From Candidatus Altimarinota bacterium (lineage in GTDB: Bacteria > Patescibacteriota > Gracilibacteria > BD1-5 > UBA2023), in contig SSGK01000063.1 in NCBI GenBank assembly GCA_008015855.1, positions 1 through 6,632 of the forward strand: DNA of 6,632 nucleotides, read 5' to 3'. This document shows positions 1-6,158 of this stretch, piece by piece; the first letter of the stretch is position 1, and each line of letters begins with the position of its first letter. A program made the translations under genes and the position numbers. The notes below the pieces were generated by a model. That model worked only from the letters and a program-made list of their open reading frames with translations, made no database searches and was not told where the DNA came from.

Positions 1-555
1 AGGAGTCATAACATAAACTGCATTTGGATCAGGAATCTCAAGTCACACCGTTCATTCATCCTGAAGAAGAAGGTGGTCTACATCAGTAATTCCAGAGAAT
101 GAAAGTCCATAGATATAATTTGATTTTTTGTTTGTCTCTATATCAGCAACGAGCATAAAACTTCGCTCCGATTCATTGATTTTATCATTTGAAAGTATGC
201 GATATCCATATACTCATGGGATTCAACAGAGTGAAACGGTTCGAAAAGTAAGTGGATCTCGTTCCATCTTATCTCAAAGAAGTTCAATGAGAGATGTATC
301 AAGGATTGTTCCCGTCTGAGTACTGAGACAGCTATCTTGTCATCAAGTTCATACCAGTGGAGTTGGATACACATTTGTCTCTGTATGGTAGGAACGAAGT
401 CATGTGAGGACTTTCACCATATAGGAGATACGCGCACTATCCCGTGATTTTTTGAGATATTCTTGTCATTTCACTACCATAATAAGAGTGGCAAGAATCG
501 CAATAATTCCAACCATCATCATAGTCTCAATAAGGGTAAATCCTTTTCTATTCAT
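1..555 (-). CDS. Type IV pilin/pseudopilin paralogue, UGA-recoded, 3' end outside the window
   Basis: Prepilin-like protein with 185 residues visible; the C-terminus lies beyond the left edge. It starts at ATG 553-555 with a short basic leader, MNRKG, followed by FTLIE, the classic class III signal cut by prepilin peptidase after Gly5 and leaving Phe1/Glu5 in the mature protein. A hydrophobic helix spans about residues 6-28, followed by YLKKSRDSARIS, very similar to YLEKSRDTARIS in the complete pilin at 655-1275. Cys76 and Cys110 could form a disulphide. Ten in-frame TGA codons occur (residues 30, 52, 69, 71, 72, 94, 111, 114, 168, 171) and no TAA or TAG, so the frame is open only if UGA is a sense codon (Gly). 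Ten of 16 glycines are TGA. It probably acts as a minor pilin or pseudopilin in a type IV pilus or secretion fibre; which one cannot be told. No Shine-Dalgarno is visible. Confidence 0.85.
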
Positions 556-567
556 ATCTAATGAGTA

Positions 568-573
568 ATTATA
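568..573 (-). promoter_or_regulatory. Candidate -10 box for the UGA-rich pilin
   Basis: A perfect TATAAT on the minus strand ends 12 bases before the ATG at 555. No convincing -35 box is seen at 16-18 bases spacing. If used, transcription would start only a few bases before the ATG, giving a nearly leaderless mRNA, which fits the missing Shine-Dalgarno. The DNA is AT-rich, so chance is a real alternative. Confidence 0.35.
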
Positions 574-601
574 AAGACTAATATATAGGAAACTGGAAAA
601 T

Positions 602-633
602 AAAAAAATAATCCGTCTTTACAACGGATTATT
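602..633 (-). terminator. Rho-independent terminator of the complete pilin gene
   Basis: On the minus strand, a 10-bp stem (607-616 with 624-633, core ATCCGT/ACGGAT) with a 7-base loop is followed by a run of seven T (complement of 602-608). It lies about 20 bases after the pilin TAA at 655-657 and before the next pilin, so the two pilin genes probably have separate transcripts. Confidence 0.85.
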
Positions 634-654
634 TCTCTTTTCAATTAAGAAAAC

Positions 655-1275
655 TTAGTTCATACCACCAATAAGGTATACACCATAGTTTGCTGTTGCA
701 GCAGCACTATTGTTTGATGATGTTGGAAGTGAAGCAGCAATACCCTTTTGTCCATTAATCATGAGGAGTGAATCAATTTGAGCTGAACTTGAACCAGTAG
801 CTGAAGTAGCACCAGTTGTTGAGCTTTGAGAACTTTCTACACGAGCAACGATGAAGAATGCCTTATTTGAACTCGCTGTATCACCAGTGAAGTATCCATA
901 AAGACCTTTTCCTGCAACACGTGAACCAGCAGCTCCTGACATAGAACATGGATCAACTACACGACCTGCAACTGGATCAGCAGGAACAAGACCTCCATTC
1001 AAGTTAGCTGCAATATCACCACCAGAACCAGAAGTATCACCAGCACAAGACCAAACACCGGCACCAGAACCAATAATTGGTTGATTTCCAGTATCTTGAA
1101 GATATGATTGAACTACTGTACGAAGTTGTCCAAGATGAGAGATACGTGCAGTATCACGAGACTTTTCAAGGTAACCACGCATCATTGGGAAGAGAGCAGC
1201 CGCTAGAACACCGATAATCGCAATAACGATCATAAGTTCAACGAGTGTAAACCCCTTGTTACTAGTCTTTACCAT
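655..1275 (-). CDS. Type IV major pilin-like protein (GspG/PilE-type N-terminus)
   Basis: Protein of 206 residues, exported and assembled into a type IV pilus or related fibre. The leader MVKTSNKG is followed by FTLVELMIVIAIIGVLAA, the conserved prepilin signature: cleavage after Gly8, Glu13 as Glu5 of the mature chain, and a hydrophobic alpha-1 helix to about residue 30. The C-terminal head is rich in Gly, Ser, Ala and Thr and has two cysteines (77, 110) at nearly the spacing found in the neighbouring paralogue (76, 110), suggesting a shared disulphide loop. The start ATG is 1273-1275; no Shine-Dalgarno precedes it. The stop is TAA, followed by a strong terminator. None of about 29 glycines is TGA, unlike the paralogue, which fits a highly expressed structural subunit. 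The major-subunit role is inferred from codon choice and independent transcription, not shown directly. Confidence 0.9.
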   Translation of the reverse strand: MVKTSNKGFTLVELMIVIAIIGVLAAALFPMMRGYLEKSRDTARISHLGQLRTVVQSYLQDTGNQPIIGSGAGVWSCAGDTSGSGGDIAANLNGGLVPADPVAGRVVDPCSMSGAAGSRVAGKGLYGYFTGDTASSNKAFFIVARVESSQSSTTGATSATGSSSAQIDSLLMINGQKGIAASLPTSSNNSAAATANYGVYLIGGMN

Positions 1276-1314
1276 AAGTGAGAAAAATTAAAATATAAGT
1301 AAATGACAACGGTA

Positions 1315-1320
1315 ATTATA
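1315..1320 (-). promoter_or_regulatory. Candidate -10 box for the complete pilin
   Basis: Minus-strand TATAAT about 39 bases before the pilin ATG. The base context is GTATATAATTACC. The -35 region at 17 bases spacing reads TTTCTC, a poor match. The rest of the gap 1276-1475 is AT-rich and I see no gene or other structure in it. Confidence 0.4.
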
Positions 1321-1475
1321 TACAGAATACAAAGAGTGAGAAATGTATCTATAGAGACATTTTTTATATTCTATGTATAATACGAAGAGTAGTGTAGCAG
1401 AATAAAAAAAATAAATCAAATTATTTTATATACAAATATTCTGTCAATAACCTATAATATTCGATTAAAAACAAT

Positions 1476-1503
1476 AAAAAAACACTCTTTCGAGTGTTTT
1501 TTT
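1476..1503 (-). terminator. Perfect 12-bp palindromic terminator after rpsA
   Basis: A perfect 12-bp inverted repeat (1476-1487 with 1492-1503, core ACACTC/GAGTGT) around a 4-base loop. Each arm has seven A or T on the outside, so the hairpin could stop transcripts in either direction. On the minus strand it begins 6 bases after the rpsA TAA. No plus-strand gene in the window needs it. Confidence 0.9.
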
Positions 1504-1509
1504 ATTTTA

Positions 1510-2631
1510 TTATTTCATTTCTTCAGGGATTTCAGTAATCACCTCAGCAGGAGGAACATAATTTGGATCAAGGGCCTTAAGAGAAAGACCAATGCGCTTT
1601 GCTTCTGGATCGAATGTGATAATTCGAGCCTTAATCATTTCACCAACGTGAATCTTTTCTTCCATACTCTTTGCAACATCCGCAGGGATTTCAGAGAGAT
1701 GAATAAGTCCAGAGATTCCACCGTCAAGCTCGAGGAATATACCAAATTGAGACATACGAAGTACTGGAGCTTCAATGATATCACCTACTTGATACTTCTC
1801 AGCAAGAACTTGCCAAGGATTTGCCTTAAGACGCTTCACAGAGAGTGAAATCTTCTCTTCTTCAATACCAATTACTTGAACCGTCATACGATCTCCAATA
1901 CGAGCAAACTTATGAGGATTGTTTACATGTCCCCAATCAATTTCAGAAACGTGTACAAGACCTTCAATTCCATTGAATGTAACGAAGAGTCCATAAGTAA
2001 GGATTCCTGATACTACTCCTTCAACTACATCTCCAACCTTGAGACTCTTGAGAGCCACAGAACGTTGTTCTTCAACCGCAGCCTTTTCAGAGAAGATAAT
2101 CTTCTTTCCGTTTTGATCTACATTGATAACGCGAACTTGGAATGGTTTTCCAACGAGTTTTTGAAGGTGCTCAAGAATACGTTCAGGATTTGCTCCTTCA
2201 ACACGTGGATAGTGAATTGGAGTAAGTTGTGAAACTGGGATAAAACCCTTGATTCCATCGAGATCAATAAGAAGACCTCCCTTGTTTGCTTCATTTGGAA
2301 CCACTGTAATGATTTCCTTTGTGTCAAAATTTGAGTGGAGCTTTTCGATAAGCTTCATTTGACTTGCCTTTCGAAGAGAAAGAAGAATCAAACCGCTATT
2401 TCGATCATCACCAATAATAATCGCTTCAACTACATCACCAGCACGAATCTCAGATGTATCTTCTGTAGAAGAGTGCATATGAGTACCAGTAATAATACCT
2501 GTAAATTGTCCATCAAGGTCAACAAGAATCATTTTTTGATTCGCAACCATTGCTGTACCACTTACAACTTCTCCAACACGATACGAATGAATCGCTGGAG
2601 CATCTTTGAGATCTTTTGCAAAATCTGCCAT
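1510..2631 (-). CDS. rpsA: 30S ribosomal protein S1 (four S1 domains)
   Basis: Protein of 373 residues that binds mRNA at the 30S subunit and helps start translation. Four S1 (OB-fold) domains lie at about residues 17-90, 103-188, 201-273 and 285-360. Domains 3 and 4 are most canonical, with VGDVVEGVVSGILTYGLFV...GLVHVSEI and VGDIIEAPVLRMSQFGIFL...GLIHLSEI; domain 1 is more diverged. E. coli S1 has six domains; four is common in smaller bacterial forms. The start is ATG 2629-2631 (MADFAKDL). A start 23 codons further up (2700) is open but lies inside tRNA-His, so it is rejected. No Shine-Dalgarno is visible. All of about 31 glycines use GGN and none uses TGA. The stop is TAA with a strong terminator just after. 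Since tRNA-His ends 26 bases upstream, the two are probably on one transcript. A generic multi-S1 RNA-binding protein is the alternative. Confidence 0.92.
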   Translation of the reverse strand: MADFAKDLKDAPAIHSYRVGEVVSGTAMVANQKMILVDLDGQFTGIITGTHMHSSTEDTSEIRAGDVVEAIIIGDDRNSGLILLSLRKASQMKLIEKLHSNFDTKEIITVVPNEANKGGLLIDLDGIKGFIPVSQLTPIHYPRVEGANPERILEHLQKLVGKPFQVRVINVDQNGKKIIFSEKAAVEEQRSVALKSLKVGDVVEGVVSGILTYGLFVTFNGIEGLVHVSEIDWGHVNNPHKFARIGDRMTVQVIGIEEEKISLSVKRLKANPWQVLAEKYQVGDIIEAPVLRMSQFGIFLELDGGISGLIHLSEIPADVAKSMEEKIHVGEMIKARIITFDPEAKRIGLSLKALDPNYVPPAEVITEIPEEMK

Positions 2632-2657
2632 AAAACAAATAAAATTAAGAAATAAAA

Positions 2658-2735
2658 TGGGGCGGCCAATGGGGCTCGAACCCACGACCTCCGGATTCAC
2701 AGTCCGGCGTTCTAACCAACTAAACTATGGCCGCC
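2658..2735 (-). tRNA. tRNA-His (anticodon GTG)
   Basis: The cloverleaf is complete on the minus strand. The acceptor stem pairs GCGGCCA with TGGCCGC, the anticodon stem is CCGGA/TCCGG, and the loop CTGTGAA carries anticodon GTG at 2698-2700. The T arm is GTGGG-TTCGAGC-CCCAT. The features specific to tRNA-His are present: an extra encoded G at position -1 (2735) facing discriminator C73 (2661). CCA is encoded (2658-2660). It closely resembles E. coli tRNA-His in the acceptor and T arms. It sits between the RNase J terminator and rpsA on the same strand. Confidence 0.96.
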
Positions 2736-2774
2736 ACATCACAAACAATCCCTGTTACCAGGAAAAGTGAACAG

Positions 2775-2780
2775 ATTGTA
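2775..2780 (-). promoter_or_regulatory. Weak candidate -10 box for tRNA-His/rpsA
   Basis: Minus-strand TACAAT lies about 40 bases before the tRNA 5' end and downstream of the RNase J terminator. It is the only reasonable -10 match in the gap 2736-2800; the -35 position (TTTGCT) is poor. A short CCTG-GTAA-CAGG inverted repeat (2753-2764 area) lies between it and the tRNA and may be chance. Confidence 0.25.
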
Positions 2781-2800
2781 TGAGAAAAAAGAGAAAAAGC

Positions 2801-2828
2801 AAAAAAAAATCCTGAGAAAATCAGGATT
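2801..2828 (-). terminator. Rho-independent terminator overlapping the RNase J stop codon
   Basis: On the minus strand, an 8-bp stem AATCCTGA/TCAGGATT (2821-2828 with 2808-2815) with a 5-base loop is followed by a T run (complement of 2801-2809). Two bases of the TAA stop codon (2827-2829) belong to the first arm, so the RNase J mRNA has essentially no 3' untranslated region before the hairpin. Confidence 0.88.
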
Positions 2829-4695
2829 ATTGAACGAGTACAACGACTTTTGGTTCTTTTCAGATAGAATGGAGTACCACATCTGTAATTTTTCGCTCCA
2901 CAAAGGTTTTAAATGTATGTACATCCTTAAACTTCGAAAGATCAGAATGAAGAATATTTTTGAGAAGTGTATCGAGTTCGCGTTCGAGATTTGGAAAGTC
3001 ACTCACCGGAGGGAGTCATACGGTTTCATACTGAATATGGTACCCTGATGATTTTTTAGAAATACCCACTGAAAGCACTCCATTCAATGCTATTTGATAG
3101 CGATCGTGCATCTCACGCTCTGTCGTAAATCCAACCATGTATCCATCAATGGTGGTAAGTCGATGTGGAATGAAGGTTCTCGTAAGATTACATGAATCCT
3201 TTGTAAATTCAAGAACCTGCCCATTCTTAAGAAGGAGAACTTTATCCTTTGTATACCCCATATCGTATGCATTTTTTGCATTTCCATGAAGCATATGCGG
3301 AAAACCATAGACTGGAACATAGTATTCCGGACGAATGAGGGAAATCATCTTTTTTGTATCCTCTTCACGAGCATGTCCTCCTGCATGAATTTCACTCTCC
3401 TTGTAATGAAATACACGCGGACCTTGTTGGGAAATAAGATCGAATAAGCTTTGTACCGCACGTTCATTTCCTGGAATCACTGATGAAGAGAAGATAATAA
3501 TATCATCTGGCTTCAATGCTGTATCGTGTGATTCTCCGGTTACAATACGCATAAGAGCTGCGTAACGTTCACCCTGAGCCCCTGTACAACAGATGGTTAC
3601 CTCACTGTCAGGAAGGTTATGAGCTTGTTCCATGGTAATAATGGTTCCCTCTTTCGGACGCACATATCCAAGCTTAATCGCAATATCGATATAGTTATTC
3701 ATACTTCGTCCAAGAAGTACGACTTTTCGATTAAATTTCTCGGCTGTTGCAATAATGAGCATTACACGATCAATAATCGATGAAAATGTTGCAGTAATCA
3801 CACGTCCGGTTGCTTTTGCGAATATATCTTCAATCGAATGAATTACCTCTGATTCAGAAATCGATGAACCCATAAGGTGTGCATTGGTAGAATCGGAAAG
3901 AAGGGCCCGAACTCATCGATTTCCAAAACTCTCAAGGAGTTCATAATTCGTGGAAGGACGATTTGGAAGTGGTGTTTTATCAAACTTCCAATCCCCTGTA
4001 TGAATAAAGTTTCCAACTGGCGTCTCAATGAAAAGACCAACGGAATCTGGAATAGAGTGATCAACCGTAAATGGTGTAACCTGAAAATGCTTTCCAACAC
4101 TCACTGGAACTCATCGAGTATATTCTGAAAGCTTTGGAAGTGGTGCATTCATCTCACCCTGCTTGAGCTTAATAAGCTCGTATGCCATAGGGGTTGCATA
4201 AACGGGAGTATTTCTTCCAAGTTGCTCGAGTGCATAATATACCCCTCCGATATGGTCAATATGACCGTGTGTAATACAAAGTCCTACTACCTTTTTTCAA
4301 CGTGCATATGTAAGATCTGGAATACTTGAATTAATTCCATATTGATATTGATCGGGAAATTGTAATCCCATATCAACAATAAGAAGTTCATCTTCATATT
4401 CAAAAGCAACCGAGTTAAGTCCTACCTGTTCACATCATCCAAATGGAATAATTCGAAGGGTTCATTTTTCATGGTGACGAGCTTTTTCCTCAGTGTAGGC
4501 AAGGTGTTTTTTCAGTGCCTGTGTTGGAGTAAGGAATGGAAAAGATTTCTTAAGGCGCATCTTTTCGCTCACTACAAATCGCTCCCCCGGACGAATATGT
4601 TCTCGAATCTCTTTTCCTCATCGAAAAAAGTTTCGTGGCGAACGCGATGAATTATTTCTATTTTGCTGTGGTTTTTTTTGTATATTTTGTGACAT
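2827..4695 (-). CDS. rnj: Ribonuclease J, metallo-beta-lactamase/beta-CASP RNase, UGA-recoded
   Basis: RNase J of 622 residues, a zinc-dependent 5'-3' exo- and endoribonuclease of RNA decay and rRNA processing. A basic, disordered N-terminal extension (1-77) precedes the metallo-beta-lactamase domain. That domain starts LRIIPFGGCEQVG, where the second Gly (87) is TGA, and carries metal motif THGHIDH (His143, His145, Asp147, His148), HSIPDS (His213) and HTGDW (Asp235). The beta-CASP part includes LLSDSTNA, HAGGH (His437, His441) and PVYG. A C-terminal domain follows, ending KVVVLVQ like RNase J tails. Eight in-frame TGA codons (residues 26, 78, 87, 133, 195, 261, 560, 612) split it under the standard code; there is no TAA or TAG before 2827-2829. 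The usual late His of the PVxGE...HA segment is Asn472 in my alignment, with His467 and His470 nearby. ATG 4693-4695 is the first Met; no Shine-Dalgarno. It lies 29 bases after the degenerate paralogue. Confidence 0.93.
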
Positions 4696-4724
4696 AATTT
4701 GATATATAAATGGTAAAGGTTCTT

Positions 4725-5957
4725 TTATTGCTCAAGAACAACTGGCATAACCATAGGGGTTCGCCCAGTAAGAAGAAAGGCATGTTTTGTAATTTCACGA
4801 CGTAAAATCTGAACGAGTTCAGATCGCTCTATTCGGGAATTTTCGAGAACTGATTTTTCATAGGTCATACGAATGCTCTTAATAAGCTCCTTATGAACTC
4901 GCATCATTTCGTGAGGGTGAACAAATCATCGACTATCGATGTAAATATGTCCAAGAATTGCTCTTTTCACATGGTCTTCTTCGATCACACAGGTAATAAC
5001 TCCATTTTTTCCGAGCATTTTCCTATCCTCTAAGGCATACGATGCAACAATTCCTACACTCTTTTGATCGATATAGAACGTATCGAGCGTAAATGAGAGA
5101 TCATGAATTCGGCATGAACCCTGTTCAAAAATAACAATGTTCCCCGGCTTTACAGAGGTCCCCGCAAGAATGTATTCATGTGGCATTTGTTGATTCTTTT
5201 CAAGAAAGAACTCGTTCTTTTTTGTAGAATTGGTTCCTGTATTTCAAAGAGCGAGAACATCGTGAAATATTCAATCCGTTGTCTCTATATCACACCCGAG
5301 TGGTGAAAGTCCTTTTTTGAGGACAATAGAACCAAATTTTCGCTCAAATACTTCCTCAGTAAATAATTCGAAGAATCGACATTTTTCAAGAATTGCCGTA
5401 TCAAGTATTCTCGTACGAAGACTGTTAATTACATTTCTTGGTGCATATATCGGAGGATATTCAAGGGAATCAAGAATTAAAAGAATGGGTTCAATATATT
5501 TTGGTTCATCCATTAAAATCCAACCATTCACTCTTTCTTTTTCAGAAAAAACAAGACGAACATCTGGAAATGTAATGTATTCTTTTTCCTGTGTCGTAAT
5601 ACTATCAAATCCCGTATGAAACAAAAGTGTTGTATCTCATTGTCTCAAAAGAAACATGGGAGCAGTATTCTCAGAGGATGCAAGAAACACAAAACGTGTT
5701 ACATCGTTTTCAGACGAAGGAAGAAATGTTTTCTTCATAGAAAGAAGGAGCTCTCAAAGAGGCGCCACATCCAATGCCTTCCCAAAATCATATTCCTTCA
5801 TGGGCTTTTTTACCGGTTTCACTGATTTTTGTCCAAAGCCAGAGGAAGTACGAGAAGGACGAGTATTTTGTGCTGGGGTACTCTTCGGTGAATTTTTTTT
5901 ATCGCCAGAAAAACCGAATGTAATATCATCCGTATTTCAAAAAATATGGCCAACCAT
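4725..5957 (-). CDS. Degenerate RNase J paralogue lacking metal ligands and the beta-CASP domain
   Basis: Protein of 410 residues, visible as one frame only if TGA is sense (residues 7, 68, 107, 229, 238, 344). Residues 1-60 are low-complexity and basic (KSTPAQNTRPSRTSS). Residues about 80-232 align with the RNase J metallo-beta-lactamase half (FVFLASSEN, LLFHTGFD, PPIYAP), but the THGHIDH segment is replaced by MDEPKYI (149-155), so no ligand of that motif survives; HSIPDS is now KGLSPL. Only about 40 residues then separate this from KPGNIVIFEQG (270-280), where the active neighbour has about 250, so the beta-CASP domain appears deleted. The C-terminal domain is well kept: ALEDRKML, YIDSRGFVHPHE (Gly344 = TGA at an RNase J-conserved Gly) and the tail RTPMVMPVVLEQ. 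It is first in an apparent operon with active RNase J. I infer a non-catalytic partner or regulator, comparable in idea to RNase J2 or CPSF-100. ATG 5955-5957 is the first Met; the stop is TAA. Confidence 0.82.
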
Positions 5958-5973
5958 AAATAACGTAATATAA

Positions 5974-6001
5974 ATACTATAAAGTGAATCAATTGTGACA
6001 A
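5974..6001 (-). promoter_or_regulatory. Candidate promoter of the RNase J operon
   Basis: On the minus strand, TTGTCA (5996-6001) and TAGTAT (5974-5979) are separated by 16 bases; the second box ends 16 bases before the ATG at 5957. The -35 matches 5 of 6 and the -10 only 4 of 6. Overlapping AT-rich alternatives (TATAGT, TATATT) exist. The implied leader is about 10 bases. Confidence 0.35.
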
Positions 6002-6013
6002 TATAACAAGCAC

Positions 6014-6034
6014 AAAAAGAGAAATATGTTCTCT
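6014..6034 (-). terminator. Probable terminator after the metallopeptidase gene
   Basis: On the minus strand, AGAGAA/TTCTCT forms a 6-bp stem (6029-6034 with 6018-6023) around a 5-base loop and is followed by five T (complement of 6014-6018). It lies about 125 bases after the peptidase stop and before the RNase J operon promoter candidate. A second hairpin, AAGCAT/ATGCTT (6055-6060 with 6066-6071), lies just upstream without a clean T run. Confidence 0.5.
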
Positions 6035-6093
6035 GTACTTAAAGAATGAATATAAAGCATGGATTATGCTTGTATAATTGACAACTCTCTCTC

Positions 6094-6151
6094 ACTTCAC
6101 TTGGATGAAGGAAGAAAGAGTCAACAACTATTACCGAAGTTGACGTGAAGT
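6094..6151. repeat. Nested inverted repeats in the intergenic region
   Basis: An outer 7-base pair of arms ACTTCAC (6094-6100) and GTGAAGT (6145-6151) encloses an inner 6-base pair GTCAAC (6120-6125) and GTTGAC (6139-6144). The inner right arm directly abuts the outer right arm, leaving a 19-base one-sided bulge. It lies just after the peptidase stop codon. It may be a 3' mRNA structure or chance; no T run follows on either strand. Confidence 0.3.
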
Positions 6152-6158
6152 ATATAAA

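Noticed and set aside
1276..1475. Plus-strand TATAAT matches in the rpsA-pilin gap
   Set aside because: No plus-strand gene follows them and the region is very AT-rich, so such matches are expected by chance.
2632..2700. N-terminal extension of ribosomal protein S1 starting at 2700
   Set aside because: The 23 extra codons run through tRNA-His and do not resemble an S1 N-terminus; the ATG at 2629-2631 begins a normal one.
2335..3048. Plus-strand reading frames over rpsA and RNase J
   Set aside because: They are antisense to well-supported genes, rich in Lys, Asn and Ile as expected from AT-rich shadow frames, and match no family.
2827..4695. RNase J as a pseudogene broken by several stop codons
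   Set aside because: All interruptions are TGA, the frame never shifts, and the residues around each one continue the RNase J family sequence; other genes in the window show the same pattern.
4725..5957. Split or frameshifted second half of the RNase J gene
   Set aside because: It lies upstream of a complete RNase J, has its own ATG and its own C-terminal RNase J tail, and keeps a single frame, so it is a separate paralogue.
5616..5973. Plus-strand reading frames of 69 and 105 codons
   Set aside because: They lie opposite the paralogue N-terminal region, have no recognisable domain and no start signal, and are shadows of its low-complexity sequence.
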